A stretch of 64,000 nucleotides of DNA, from the NCBI GenBank assembly GCA_001599815.1, contig BCIA01000003.1, forward strand, positions 5,371,598 to 5,435,597, written 5' to 3'. Below are positions 34,903-46,667 of the stretch, piece by piece (the first letter of the stretch is position 1; every line of letters begins with the position of its first letter). Position numbers and translations under genes: made by a program. This DNA is from Furcasterigmium furcatum (taxonomy: Eukaryota; Ascomycota; Sordariomycetes; Glomerellales; Plectosphaerellaceae). The notes below the pieces were generated by a model that saw only the letters and a program-made list of their open reading frames with translations, did not search any database and was not told the origin of the DNA.

Positions 34903-35984
34903 ATGGAACCCTCACCCTTTTCAACCATCTCGGAGCTGCGCCGTCGTCCATCTGAGAACGAAGCCAAGATCGAGCCATCCGGACCGAGCAGCGCCAATTC
35001 TCTCCGCCTACGACGGCTCTCCTCCATCTCGTTGATCCCGATGTCTCTCATCGGCCTCTTGATCGCATACTTGGTCCTTCTGAGGGCATCAGAAGGCTCC
35101 TCATGTTGTCAGACGCAGGATCACCCTAACATCCTGCACGAGAAGTTCCCCAACAATGCCACCGGCAACCTCAACGCCACGGTTGCCATCATCCCCATCG
35201 CCCTGGACCAGGCCAGGCAGTTCATCCCGTCGCAATATCGCATCCTGGAACATGCCTACCGCAGCCTGCTCCCCGACTTTCCCGCCGGCATGTATCCCCT
35301 GGTGATCCAGGCCGGACACGACCATGACATCCGCTTCATGGAGTTCTCCATCCCGGACTTCAGCGTGGGTACCGCACACTCACCGGTTCATGGCTGCTTA
35401 CTGACGTGGAGCAGAGAGTCGGATTCGAGTTCCCCTTCCTCGACCTCCTCGGCGACGGGCACTCGTCCTTCCGCTGGGCACCCGAGCAGATGATCACAGC
35501 CTCAAACGAGGACGCGATATCCGGATCAGAGGCGTACGGCACCAAGGTCCATCCCTCCAGCTTCCAGCCGGAGTGCGACGCATACGCGGCGCGGGAAGGG
35601 GGCACGAGCTTCCACGCCAAATCCAATGACGCCGAGGTGGCGCTGTCTTATCGGCCATACGAGGCGTCGCCCGGGGATTCGAGCAGCTTTCCCATGAACT
35701 TCTATAAGAACGTCACGAACCAGCCCATCTTCATCGACGGGGCGTCGTGTTGCCAGCAGCTTCGCTTTTTTGATACAAGGCTGTCGACGGGCGCGTATGC
35801 GCCGGTCCGCGTGAAGGCGCGCATCGAGGCGAGACTTGGGCCGTTTACAGACGGGTTGACGTTGAAGGGCGTCGACGCCATTCAGCTGCTGACCCCGTTC
35901 GTCGAGAACAACTACGTATCCTGCGAGTCGCTCAAGGGAAGTGATGGGGAACTGTCCCCGGAAACCCGGGAGCTGCTGCGGTAG
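34903..35984 (+). CDS. Type II membrane or secreted protein of fungal-specific family
   Basis: A 343 aa protein from exons 34903-35364 and 35415-35984. The N-terminal 45 residues are basic and Ser-rich; one hydrophobic span follows at about 46-62 (LIPMSLIGLLIAYLVLL), then a lumenal domain. That domain begins NATVAIIPIALDQARQFIPS and contains a repeated D-P-Y-style core: SLLPDFPAGMYPLVIQ, HDHDIRFMEF, FPFLDLLGDGHSSFRWAP. It has paired cysteines (SCC near 70 and SCCQQ near 260) and potential N-glycosylation sites (NAT, NVT). Similar proteins occur widely in Pezizomycotina as uncharacterised secreted or ER proteins; an acetoacetate decarboxylase-like fold is possible but unproven. No function is claimed. 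Confidence 0.8.
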
Positions 35985-36288
35985 ATCGAGACGTTATAGA
36001 AGCGTTATGAGAATAATGAGATATGAACCCTCACCGAGGTCACTCGCCTTCACTCCGCAGTTTCTTTGACCTCCTGACAGTTACACTGGTCTAGAATCAG
36101 AATTGATCCAGGCTCGACGTATGCTAATCAAGTGTCAAAGTTTAACTCTCACAGAGACAAGAGACGATAAACGTACTTCAGCATGAGATGCAAGACTATC
36201 ATCTTTATGTACGGCTTGGTAAATCTAATCTGGCTCTATGCTCCCCGACTCCTAACTCCCAGGCACGGCGGCACCACAGATCCCCCGA
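35985..36288. other. Intergenic, converging 3' ends
   Basis: About 300 bp of AT-richer sequence between two stops. Nothing is recognised. Confidence 0.6.
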
Positions 36289-37638
36289 TCAAAAGGCGGC
36301 GGACTCGACCTCGTCAATGACCTGCACCTTGATGCTGCCGTTCCTCGGGTCCGAGGACAGCGTCAGCGCCTCCTCGGCCTTCTCGAGCGGGAACCTGTGC
36401 GTGATGAGCTTCTTGAGGTCCAGGATGCCGCCGGTCAGGCACTGGATGCCAGCGGGCCACGTGTCGCGGTACCGGTTGATGAACTCGAGTTTGATCTGCG
36501 AAGATGGTCAGGGTCTGCTGCTGTCTAGGGGAGGGGAGTCAGTCGGGGTCGCGTACCTCGGCCAGGGACATGTGCATGAAGGGGAGGTTGTTCATGGTCT
36601 CCCTCCCGACGCCGATGACCATGACGGTGCCGCCCCTCCGCACGGTGAAGGCGGCGGTGCAGATGCTGCTCTCGATACCGGTGCACTCGAGGACGGTGCG
36701 GGGGGCGACGTACTCGCCGCCGGTGGCGGCGGAGTCGGCGCCGAAGAGCTTGCGGATGGCCTTGCCGTTCTCCTCGTTGCTGAGCTTGGGGTCGATCTGG
36801 TAGGTGGTGGCGGAGGGGACGAACTCCTTGGCGAAGGCGAGGCGGGAGGGCTCGATGTCCGTGATGACGAGGGGGTGGGCGCCGGAGGCGCGGGCGGCGG
36901 CGAGGGCGATGAGGCCGATGGGGCCGGCGCCGCAGATGACGGCGCCGACGCCGAGGGAGAGGCCGGTGGTGCGGATGCCGTGCATGACGACGGAGAGGGG
37001 CTCGAGGAGGGCGCCCTCCTCGAAGGAGACGTTGTCGGGGAGCTTGTGCAGCCACTTTGCGGGATGGACCTTGTACCGCTGCAGGGTGCCGTCGTAGGGG
37101 TAGACGCCGGCGAACTGGACGTCCTCGCAGAGGTTGTAGCGGCCCTCCTGGCACAGGAAGCAGGCGTCGCAGGGGACGCCGGGCTCGACGGCCACCCGGT
37201 CGCCGGGCTTCAGGTTCGTGACGCCCTCGCCGACGCGCAGGACGATGCCGGCGGCCTCGTGTCCGATGATGCAGTCTCCCTCGAAGACGAGGGAGCCGAT
37301 CTTACCGCACTTCCAGAAGTGGATGTCGGACCTGTGAGGATGGGATTGTTAGAAACCATGCCGTGCTGATGATATTGAAGGCTCGGGGTCTCGAGCACTC
37401 ACCCACACACGCCGGTCGCCTTGATGTGCAGCAGAACCTGACCCTTCTTCGGTGCTAATACCGGTGCCTCGACGGACTTGAGCTTGTGGTCGGCGGTGAC
37501 TTGCAGCGAGGGGTTCGGGAGCGGTGCTTTCAGCGTATCGAGTCCATTTTCCAACACGACGTCAGAAACGACCACGGAGCCGTTTGTCTTTGAGGAGATG
37601 ATTGGGGCCGTGTCCACGGCAGTCGTCACGACGGCCAT
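36289..37638 (-). CDS. Polyol dehydrogenase (sorbitol/xylitol/L-arabinitol type)
   Basis: A zinc-dependent medium-chain NAD(P) dehydrogenase acting on sugar alcohols, cytosolic. The model is 405 aa from exons 37638-37403, 37331-36557 and 36495-36289. Catalytic-zinc residues are visible: Cys in GVCGSDIHFW, His-Glu in IIGHEAAG, and the downstream glutamate in LLEPLSVVMHG. The structural-zinc loop reads CDACFLCQEGRYNLC. The Rossmann motif is GAGPIGL, followed by VITDIEPSRL: the acidic residue after the second strand favours NAD over NADP. The N-terminus is about 40 residues longer than in typical xylitol dehydrogenases. An upstream in-frame TTG is not used; the ATG at 37638 is. Exact substrate among xylitol, L-arabinitol and sorbitol cannot be read from sequence. 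Confidence 0.92.
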
Positions 37639-38545
37639 TGTGAGCGATGGGGTCTCGAATGAGGCGGATGATGTTGCGAAGACGGCCAAGAGCTGGGAAT
37701 TACGCTGAAAACCTGTAGCAGATGAAATTCTACGTTCGAGTCTCTCGGAATGTGATTACAGAAAACATCCCACGACGTGCGGAATCTCAGTGAGAAGAGG
37801 GGTGGGATCGTTGTTGAGGGTGCTTCTACTTTCCCGATTCGGTATCACCAAGCACCCGGCGTGGCGACCGGAGGTGCAGGCAGTGGCCTGGGGGTTCCGA
37901 GTCCACTTCACTTGCATCCGAGAGAGGCCCAGGTCCGTTGGACGGACTGTACTAGTGGGCTATCTCCGGACTATTTGGTCGGGTACCTTCGAGCCCTCTG
38001 GATAACTTGCACCAGCCGCAACTCGAGGTTCTGCTTGCAGCCGAAACTGAGTCCGGAAAAAATCTCATCAGTAAGGTGATCTGTCCATGTATAGTGTCAG
38101 TGTGTTGACCGTCCTCCATGTATGCCTTTGGACCGGGATAGAAGCCGGGTCTTAACTCTGAGTGAGCCGGACAGCTCCACGCCTTGTACCTCTCCAAAGG
38201 GAAAAGGCCTGCGAGCGCTTCATATTACCCGAAAGGGAAAGGTCCTGCCCCGCACCCAAACCCGCTATCCAGCGCTAAGAGCCCGGGGAACCGACTCCCA
38301 GTGGTTCTGGCGACCGCCCATGTCATCCCACGAGGACGCCTGAATTTGTCCGTCCGGCAACGAACCTCGGGAGACTTTCCCCCGTCCCTCTCCACTCCCC
38401 TTGACTCGCCCGCGTCGTCTCCTCGTCGTCTTTCCCAATGCGACTAATTTATCCCCTCCTCCACAATCTCGTCCTTCCATCCCCCGGATCGAATCAAACA
38501 AACCCCCATATCGGATCTTGCTCGCACCCCCCCGGATGAGCCGAC
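37639..38545. promoter_or_regulatory. Divergent promoter region
   Basis: This 907 bp region drives the polyol dehydrogenase leftward and the Zn2Cys6 regulator rightward. The last 170 bp before 38546 are C/T-rich on the plus strand. No defined element is called. Confidence 0.4.
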
Positions 38546-40521
38546 ATGACAGCCGACGATGAGCCGCTGAACAAGACTAGACACAAGAGGACGAGGACGG
38601 GATGCATGAAGTGTCGGACCCGGCGGCGGAAATGTGAGTTCATCATCTCTCGTGAAGCAAGCAAGCAGCCTGCCAGTGACCCTGGGCCTCCGTAGCTGAT
38701 GCCATGCTCCCATCTGCCAGGCGACGAGGGCAAACCGCGGTGCCAGCGATGCGTAGATGGCGGCTTCGAGTGCCACTATGGCCCTCGCCTGACCTTCCTC
38801 GACAAGAATGTCTTGACCGTCACTCGGGCCCCAGCACCGCCAGACAGCAACGACGGTGCACCCAAGTACGTCCGGCTGCAGTTCGTCGACCCCGGGGCTG
38901 CCTCATCGACTACTCCAGAAGCTCCAGACGCAGCAGGGGGTCATGAGCATAGTAGTATCATCTCACCAGGCAGCTCGGAGACCCTGGCGGCGTCTTTCTA
39001 CGAGCCCCCCTCGCATGACCAGAAGCCGCCCGCCGACATCCGGCATCCCACAGAGACCGTCCTGCCCTTCGCGGTTCAGCCATGGTCGCCAGCCTCAACG
39101 TCGCAACTTCCCCAGACACCAGGGCTCATGGCTCCCGGGACCGCCGCCCTGAAGCCAGGCTCCGACACATCTCCAAAGGACCCGGCCTACGAGACGGCCC
39201 TCAACGTCCTCCTCTCCCTCGGAAGCGACATGCCCACGCCCAACTTCGCGTCCCCGACGGCCCATTCCCTCGCCGCCCTCCACCCGTCGCCCTCGAGCAG
39301 CGCCGCCGTCCCGACAGACTACAACCTCACGCAGGACAGGCTGCTCCATCTGCTCCGGTACTACCGCTACCAGGTCGCGCCGTGGCTGGACATCTGCGAC
39401 ATGGGCCAGACCTTCGGCCTCGCGGTGGCCCGCCTCGCCGTGGAATCCGAGGGGACGCTCTCGGGCCTGCTCGCCCTGACGTCCCACGCGCAGCAGGCCG
39501 ACGGGCACGCAGAAACGGACGACGCCGAGTACCTCAACGCCCTGGCCGAGGGGGCCTTCATCCGCCAGCGCGGCGTCGACATCTTCTCCGACCAGTTCCT
39601 CGCGCAGGTGGCCCTCCTCAACACGTGCCGCTTCGTCTCCGGCATCCCCGCGTCCTGGCAGAGCCCCACGTCCGCGCTGTTCGGGGAGCACTTCCTCGCG
39701 GGCGCGCTGGAGCACGCGGGGACGAAGCTGAGAGCGTTGATTCTCCTCATGCTTCTCCGGCTAGGTACGTTGCTAGTCTGTGAGGCAGATAGATGGCAGG
39801 TTTATTGACAGGCATATCAGAACTGAGCGCGGCGCTCATTAGCGGGTCGACAGTCTCCGTGCCAGACCAGGTGGCCTACATACACACGACGCAGAGCCCC
39901 GGGCGCTCCGGCATCGACGAGTCCATGTTCCGGTACTCCACCGACGCGCTCCTCCTCTGCGCCAGGACAGCCAACTTCTGCGCCAACCCGTTCGCGGCGC
40001 CGGCCCCGGACGCCACGGCCAACGCCTCCCCAGCCGCCCCTGTAACCCCCGTGCAGCGCTGGACGATCCTCAACGACGCCCTGGCGGCGTGGTACGCCAA
40101 CCGGCCGCACGAGTTCCGCCCCATGGCCGAGATGGAGGGCGAGGAGAGCCTCTTCCCCGTGATCCTGTTCACCAACGGCGCCGCCGTCTTCGCAAACCAG
40201 CTGTACCACGCGGCCATGATGCTCCTGCTCCAGAGCAAGCCGCGCACGTTGCAGGCGGGCGCGTCGCGGAAGTCGTCCGCCGCCTCGCAGCTCTGGCACG
40301 CCCAGCGTGTGTGCGGCATCAGCCTCAACAACGACAGGCGCGACAGCTGGGACCCCTGCCTTGTCGCGTCGCTGCACCTCGCCGCGCAGCGCCTGACGTA
40401 CGAGCCGCAGCAGCGGGCCATCATCGACTGCCTGGCGCGCGTGAAGGTCATCACGGGCTGGAACCTGGGGGCGTTCGCCTCGGAGCTGCAGGAGGCCTGG
40501 GGCGGCGCGGCGGGCGGATGA
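38546..40521 (+). CDS. Zn2Cys6 transcription factor with Fungal_trans_2-type body
   Basis: A 613 aa regulator from exons 38546-38633, 38721-39764 and 39812-40521. The zinc cluster has cysteines at 20, 23, 30, 37, 40 and 47; the intron interrupts the third cysteine codon. GFECHYGPRLTFL follows, then a Pro/Ser/Thr-rich linker of about 180 residues. The effector body runs from about residue 235 (LLHLLRYYRYQVAPWLDICD) to the C-terminus. It contains LLALTSHAQQ, ALLNTCRFVSG and the late motif WHAQRVCGISL. The body is clearly related to the protein encoded tail to tail at 40571-42236. Its targets are unknown. Confidence 0.92.
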
Positions 40522-40570
40522 GGGGAGGGCAATGTGAAAATAGTTGTCGAAGAGATCAGATCAGGCTTTT

Positions 40571-42236
40571 TCACACGGCGGCGAGGGCCTCGCGCGCCCT
40601 CGGCGTCTTGCGCACCTTGTATCCCCACGCCGCCTCGAGGTCCTCGATGCGCCAGCAGGTGCCCCAGCCCGTCATGGCCTCGATGCTCCGGATGAGCCTC
40701 ACGAGGAGCTCGTGCTCTGACTTGTGGCTGAGGAGCCTCCCGGCGACCCAGAGCGGCTGGATGGCGTTGTTGAGGCACCCCTGGTGGGGGTTCGTGAGGG
40801 AGATGCCGCAGATGCGCTTCGCGTGCCAGATGGCGGAGCCGGTGACGCCGAGCTTGAGGTTGAGGGGCTTGGGCATGGAGTCGAGTAGCAGGACGCAGGC
40901 GGTGTGGTAGAGCTGGTTGGAGGAGATGGCGGCCCAGTGCAGGCAGAGGATCTGGGGGAATGGGGTGCTCTGGATGGTCTGGACGGGGAGCAGCTCGGGG
41001 GGCCGGTCGCGCTCCCAGGCCTGCAGGTCCTCCCAGAGCAGGACCCAGCGGTCCGTCAGGGCCTGGGGGCTGCTGCAGCCGCTGGCGTCGCCGAGCTCGA
41101 AGAAGCGCGTGCGGTCGGCCACGAGCTCGCAGACCCGGGCGCAGAGGTAGACGGCATAGTTGGCGTGCATGTCGGGCGAGCCCGTCTGGCGGAAGAGCTC
41201 GCGGGACTCGTGGTGGAGGGTGCCGTGCGGGAGCCACTTGGGGGGCTGGAGGAGGGTGTTCTCAGTGCCCTCGGAGATGAGGGCGCCGCAGAGATCTGGC
41301 ACACGAGTCAGATGCCATTGAGCATGAAGTGTAAATAACGATGTAACGGAACATACCCATCCTGGCGTAACACCAGAACACTGCCTGGAAGACCCCTCCG
41401 CTGAAGCCGTGGATGCCGAACGAGTCGAACAGCGCCGCGCAGCCCTCGAGGTGCTTGCGCCAGTCCTGGGCGCTGGCGGACATCATTTCGAGGCAGCACA
41501 GGATGGTGCATATGGGGATGATGTCCGGGTCGCGCGACTGCAGGAGCGGGGTGAGCAGACGGATGGCCTCCTGGTAGAGCTCGAGGCTGTCGAAGGAGTG
41601 CTGCTTGCCCTCCTTGCGCTCGATCTGGCGAGAGGAGAGGGCGAGGATGGCGTAGAGCAGGGCCGGGGCGCGGCGGGCGCGGACGGGGATCTGGATGCCG
41701 AAGACGCGGTCGCTGTCGAACATGTCCAGCCAGGGGGCGACCTGGCCGACGTAGTTCTTGAGGTACTCGAGGCGGCGGCCTGTGGCGAGGATGTGGTTCG
41801 CGTGGCGGGCGGATGCGGCGTTGGCTGGAGTTTCGGCGGCTGGGCCGGTGGTTGTATCCGTCAAGTGAGATGCCGTCGGTGCAGCTTCAGGGGTTCCTTC
41901 GCGGGTTGGAGGGGCTGTCTGGGCGGTGTTGAAGATGAGGCAGCGGAGCTCTTCCTGGTAGGCGAGGTAGCCGGGGTCGGTTACGAACTCATCGAGACGC
42001 CAGGACTCGGCTGGGGAGGTCGAGGCGTCAGAGAAGAGATGCCTGGTTGGGTCGAGGGATGTGGTGGCATGAGCTGCCGGGGTTGGGGTTGATGCGGCTG
42101 GGGCTGCTGTCGGTGGTGTTGGAGCAGGTGGTGAGCCGAACTGGCCGAGTTGAGAGGCCCCTGAGGCCATGGCTTCATTTGCTTCGGCCGACGGGTGGTC
42201 GTCGGCTGACGTTGACAGCATCATCGTGATATCCAT
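40571..42236 (-). CDS. Fungal_trans_2-type protein without DNA-binding domain
   Basis: A 534 aa product from exons 42236-41357 and 41295-40571. It is related along its body to the regulator at 38546. Shared landmarks include YLKNYVGQVAPWLDMFD against YYRYQVAPWLDICD, WHAKRICGISL against WHAQRVCGISL, and the closing MTGWGTCWRIEDLEAAWG against ITGWNLGAFASELQEAWG. There is no zinc cluster: no Cys-rich basic stretch occurs in any frame between its start and the gene upstream. The N-terminus is instead Ala/Pro/Thr-rich. An in-frame TTG farther upstream is ignored; the first ATG of MDITMM is used. It may act as a partner or inhibitor of a DNA-binding paralogue, or be a decaying copy. Only 49 bp separate the two genes' stops. 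Confidence 0.85.
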
Positions 42237-42540
42237 GATGGGCGAGGCCTTGGATGAGTGTGTAAGAGGAAAAAGGTCGTGGTCAAGCTTGAAGTGGGGA
42301 AGCTGATGTCGGACAAAGTTCAACTGGGGTCTCCACCGATTTAGCGCTAATGCTCCACTGTCACCTGAGCGCGGAGCGCCGCTGGGCGTCCCGAGTCAGC
42401 GGGTGGTGCGGGGAACACCCCCTGAAAGTGTCACGATTGGACGAATCCATGGGCTCCCGCAGGCTGGACTTGCCATGCCACTGCAGGGTGAATAATGCGA
42501 TATACCAAATTCATGCCTCTTTCAGACTGCATCGCAGCTC

Positions 42541-43644
42541 TCATGTAGACTCATCTCCTGACATCTCGGGCTCCGGTCCTGATATCTCCCCCTTCTTGGC
42601 CTTCTCCTTGAACGCCTTCCGCAGCTCACACTTGCCCAGGTTCTTCCCTCCGGCCTTGCACTCATCACACACCTTGCCGTGCTTCACAAACAGGATATGC
42701 AGCCCGTACTTCTCCTCGTCCGGTATCCGCACATCCAGGTGCGCGTACGTCTCGTCCCTCGTCGCCGTCTTCGGCCTCCAGCCCAGCAGCCCCGTGATCC
42801 TCCAGACGTGCGTGTCGACCGCGAAGCTCTCCCGCTTGAGGCAGAACAGCAGCACGCAGCTCGCGGTCTTGGGCCCAACGCCCTGGAACCCGATGAGCTC
42901 GCGCATGGCATCCTCGTCGCTCGCCTGGAACAGGTGGTCGAGCGAGTACGCGCCGTACTTCTCCTTAACCTGGTCCAGGATGCCGATGATGACCTTGCTC
43001 TTGACTCCGGCCAGCCCTCCGCACTTGATGGCCTCCTGCAGCTTGGCCGTGCCGCCGGCCGCGATGGCCTCCCACTCATCGCTGCCGCCGTAGGTCGCGT
43101 CCATGCTGCGCTTGGCCCGCGTCGAGTTTGCGTCGCTCGTGTTCTGGCTCAGTATCGTGCGGACGAGGGCGTCCAAAACGGAAGGTGAGTCGCCGCACCC
43201 CGCGCGGGAGGTCGGGGCCTTGACCTCCTCGGGGCGGACGCGGGCGCCGTGGATCGAGGCGAGGATGCCATGGGCCAGGCGGGCCTCCTCCGGCGTTGGG
43301 TGCACGAAGTCGGGGAAGGGGGGCTTGGCGGCGTACTGCGAGTAGGCCTTGAGCTTCTTTGCCTGGAGCGAGCCTGGAGAGGCTTTGGGCGCGGGCGATG
43401 GCTTGAGTGGGCTCTCATTTGTGGGTTCGGGCTTGATGGCCTTGGTTGGCGTTTTGGGCGCGGGTGTCGCATCATCTTCCGTCTTGATGCGCTTCGAAGG
43501 CGGCTCCCTCGCGGTTCTCTTGCGTTTGGAAGACGCCGGAGTGTCCTCCTGCTTCACTGCGCCGTTCGGTCCTTGAGTCGCTGGATGGCCGTTGGCGGCC
43601 GAGGCATTCGCCTGACGCGTACTTGCTCGTGTCGCGCGTGCCAT
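42541..43644 (-). CDS. HhH-GPD DNA glycosylase, endonuclease III-like
   Basis: A base-excision repair glycosylase fold, 367 aa in one exon. About 100 residues of Lys/Pro-rich tail precede the domain, with basic clusters (SKRKRTAREPPSKRIK) suited to nuclear import. The HhH-GPD domain starts near residue 140 (LDALVRTILSQNTSDANSTRA). The helix-hairpin-helix has GVGPKTA at 255-261 with the catalytic-type Lys259, and the catalytic Asp277 sits in AVDTHVWR. The C-terminal [4Fe-4S] ligand set of Nth is not present: only C326, C329 and C339 occur, in C-x2-C-x9-C. Related FeS-poor glycosylases exist in fungi. The substrate lesion is unknown. Confidence 0.9.
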   Translation of the reverse strand: MARATRASTRQANASAANGHPATQGPNGAVKQEDTPASSKRKRTAREPPSKRIKTEDDATPAPKTPTKAIKPEPTNESPLKPSPAPKASPGSLQAKKLKAYSQYAAKPPFPDFVHPTPEEARLAHGILASIHGARVRPEEVKAPTSRAGCGDSPSVLDALVRTILSQNTSDANSTRAKRSMDATYGGSDEWEAIAAGGTAKLQEAIKCGGLAGVKSKVIIGILDQVKEKYGAYSLDHLFQASDEDAMRELIGFQGVGPKTASCVLLFCLKRESFAVDTHVWRITGLLGWRPKTATRDETYAHLDVRIPDEEKYGLHILFVKHGKVCDECKAGGKNLGKCELRKAFKEKAKKGEISGPEPEMSGDEST

Positions 43645-44320
43645 GATCGCCGGGGTCCTGTGTGCTAGAGAAGCCCAGGATCTCTCTCGGAGGATCAGAG
43701 AGGGAAGTTCAGGTGATGCATCAGCGTCGGGTCCGAGGGAGTGAGGACGGTATTCGATGAGTCGGTCAAAGTGGTGATGTCACGATCTGGCGGTGGTGAA
43801 GACTCATGATGAAATTTGAAATGAAACCTAGCCTGATATGCTGCGCTCACGCTATCGAGTGGCTCTCTTGGGGGACCGAGGCCCCCCCGACCCCTGTCCG
43901 TTAGTACCTGAGATCCCTCCCCAACCACAACCTCAATGACCGCCACAATGACTTCTACCTAGAACATTCGACTCAGAATATCTTCCCTTTCTCGTGTTGT
44001 GCAGGACTCGCACGGTTATCTGCCTCTTCTTTGTCCTCAACTTATTGTGCAACATGATGGCTGGAAAGGAAGCCAGCTTCATTCGTCGCAAAGCAGGGCT
44101 CCCTCAGACCAAAGGAATGTTTTCGTCGGGATCGAGAGAAAAGCAAAGAGCGCGATCCGACTGGGCAGCGACAGCCATGGCACACATGATGAACCGTCTC
44201 TTTGCCTGTTTGGTCATCCATTTCAACTCAGCGCTAATCTCGACTTCCATCTGCCACGATTCTCCACAAAGAGCATTCTTGTCCTCGATAACATTCTATG
44301 ATGCGATCTATGCCTCTCCG
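43645..44320. other. Intergenic 0.7 kb
   Basis: Holds the promoter of the glycosylase gene and the 3' region of the M20 gene. The open frame running across 43994-44539 on the plus strand overlaps the M20 coding exon antisense and is not supported. Confidence 0.5.
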
Positions 44321-45917
44321 TTATTGCACGATGGGATCAGACGCAATCGTCCAGTCTTGAGCATCGAACTCAGCCCTCACTGCAGTGGCGAATTCTTCAT
44401 CAATCATAACCTGGAGCGCTATGGCGGCAATCGCTCTCCCACACTTGAGCGCTCGGTCGTGTGCATCTTGAGTTCCTGCCGCAGCCGCAAACTCAGCTGT
44501 ATGTATAGAGCCACCAGGGCTGTCCACCTGTGTTGCTAGTCAGCTTGTCTTTCAGGTTGAAGTTTTCGGAGTAAGAAAAAGGGTTACCTCGAAGGTCGGG
44601 TGAATGCTGGGGCAGACATATGTCACATTGCCCATGTCAGTGCTGAAGCAGTCCCGGTCGGCTTTCTGCTCGAAAGCCGTTCGGTGAGGCACTCCCTGGC
44701 GCTCCATATGCTCAACATACTTTGCAGCCAGCCTGCCGATTATTAGAGATGTCACTTTGCGAGTAGCACAAGGGGACTCACATTTCGTTGGTACGGACGT
44801 CCCAATACGCGGGGAGCCAGTCAGTCTTCAACTCGCAGCCTGTTGCCAACGCCGCTGCTTCCATGCAGTTGATGAACTTCTGTTTCAGAACCCGGTATCG
44901 CTCCAGGCTGGCTGACCGCACGCAGTATCGTGCCTTGGCATAGGCTGGAATCACCCCGGATCGTTGCCCAGCGCTTAAGACAACACCTCGGATGCGATCG
45001 GAGGGCATGATTTGTTGCCGGAGAAGTCCAATACTAGTTTGCAGTAATGTTACTGCGTCTAGAGCATTGATGCCGTCAAATGGTGCAACCATTGCATGCG
45101 CTGGCTTGCCAATATACTCAATGGTCAACTCGGATCCACACATGGTCGATACATAGGCGTTGTTTTTCTGCCTGTTCAGGGGGGGTAAAAAGGCGTTCGT
45201 TAGCCATGTACACAACAATACGTGTCACAATAAATGCAGAAGTAGCACTTACATAGGGTGCACCATCAAACAGCAGAATATGCCTTCATACGCTCCAGCT
45301 CGGATCATCTTGATTTTGCCGCCACCTCCCTCTTCTGCCGGCGTTCCTATCGCAACTACGCGACCTTGGACTTTCCCGGCCTCGATCGCCTCGGCGACTC
45401 CAATGGCAGCAGCGAGCCCTGAACAGGCTATCAAATTATGGCCACATGCGTGTCCAATCTGTTCCAGTGCGTCATATCTGATCAGAGAGAAGATTTATTA
45501 ATGATGGCCAGTGCCAGGCGTCCTGGTAGGAAGTTGGCATACTCAAGATTTATCGCCACGGCACGACCGTCCTGGGGACCGTAAGAAGCTGTGAAAGCTG
45601 TTGCCAGTCCGAAAGCCGACCGCTGTACTTCGAAACCTCGCTTCTCCAAATATTCTGTCAGCACATCATGGGCATGATGTTCCTCATAGAGTAACTCCGG
45701 ATGAGAGTGAATCTGCGGACTATTAGTTTATGATGCAGATGAAAGAAATAACCTGTCGACGGAACCAGTGACGTCTAGCAAACAACAGTCTTCCACCGCT
45801 TGAACTTACATCCCAGTTTATGCTCCTCAATTCTTTGGAGGCTTCTGTGATAGCCTCATCAGAGATGGTCTGCAAGGTTACCAACGTATCGTTGGGATCT
45901 ATCGCGGTTACAAGCAT
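44321..45917 (-). CDS. M20 family amidohydrolase/peptidase (M20D, PM20D2-like)
   Basis: A two-metal hydrolase cutting amide or peptide bonds of small acylated amino acids or dipeptides. The model is 414 aa from six exons: 45917-45810, 45712-45543, 45477-45253, 45171-44782, 44732-44588 and 44527-44321. Metal-site residues appear in order after splicing: IHSHPEL; the bridging Asp in EYDALEQIGHACGHN with its His pair; the Glu-Glu catalytic/ligand pair in GTPAEEGGGGK; and the late His in SIHTAEFAAAAG. The dimerisation lobe includes IEYIGKPAHAMVAPFDGINALDA. No signal peptide is seen, so it is probably cytosolic. It lies 0.75 kb beyond a Zn2Cys6 regulator and 3.9 kb from a Dal5-type permease, suggesting a catabolic set. 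The joins are supported by the restored metal motifs. Confidence 0.9.
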
Positions 45918-46667
45918 TGCGAAAAGAGGGTATAAGTATAAGGAGCAGATTCTCGAGACGGGGGAGGCTCAGGGATGTACAACGCACCTTATCATGACGG
46001 AGATAGAAGCAATATATATGTCACATGCACACATCTAGTTGGGAATTTGATTACCGCTCGGAATTCAACAGAGAATCATGTCGTTCCAGATGCCGACGTG
46101 AGGATCGGCCGGCGATATTTGCCCGGCGGAGCACTCTCGGCGATCCGGCGCCGAAGCGCCAGCCAACGGCATCTTATCAGAGGTGTGTTCATGGGGACAG
46201 CAGCAATTCCAAGCCCCACATTCCCAGCATGACCCATCATGCGATGTCTGTTCGCTTGTATTGCCTTGCGGGCTGGGCGTTATCGTGTAGCCCATACGGA
46301 AATGTGGCAGGGTATCTAATTCCTCGGGCGTAAGGCTTCTTGTTATGCGAGGTTTCGAATATGGAAGTACTTGTGATCCGTTCTTCCGGAGCCTGCATGG
46401 TTTCAACCCTACCTTATCTACATGCAGAGGAATTCGATGCCACGAAACGATGCTTGCCCACCGATCTTTGCCCACCGATGTCGTCAAAACAGTGAGAGAA
46501 GTAATAGGGAATCATCCACTTCTCAACCAACTCACGGTTCGTCCCGGCGGTAGCAGACCATGTCCCTTTCGTGCATGGATGAATGTGCACCTCTTGACTT
46601 ATTCCACGGTGGCATTGCGACGTCTTCACGAATTCCGCAAGCCTATATATTTCAGTTTCTAGTAAGA
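45918..46667. promoter_or_regulatory. M20 gene promoter region
   Basis: The 750 bp upstream of the M20 start, also the 3' region of the regulator. It holds CGGCGAT at 46110-46116 and again at 46138-46144. The second copy lies inside a perfect inverted repeat TCGGCG-ATCCGG-CGCCGA at 46137-46154, about 220 bp upstream of the ATG. The same CGGCGAT word recurs at 49175 in the regulator/permease promoter. Confidence 0.55.

Noticed and set aside
36188..37369. 393-codon plus-strand frame
   Set aside because: Antisense of the polyol dehydrogenase gene, with repetitive Asp/Gly/Glu/Ala composition.
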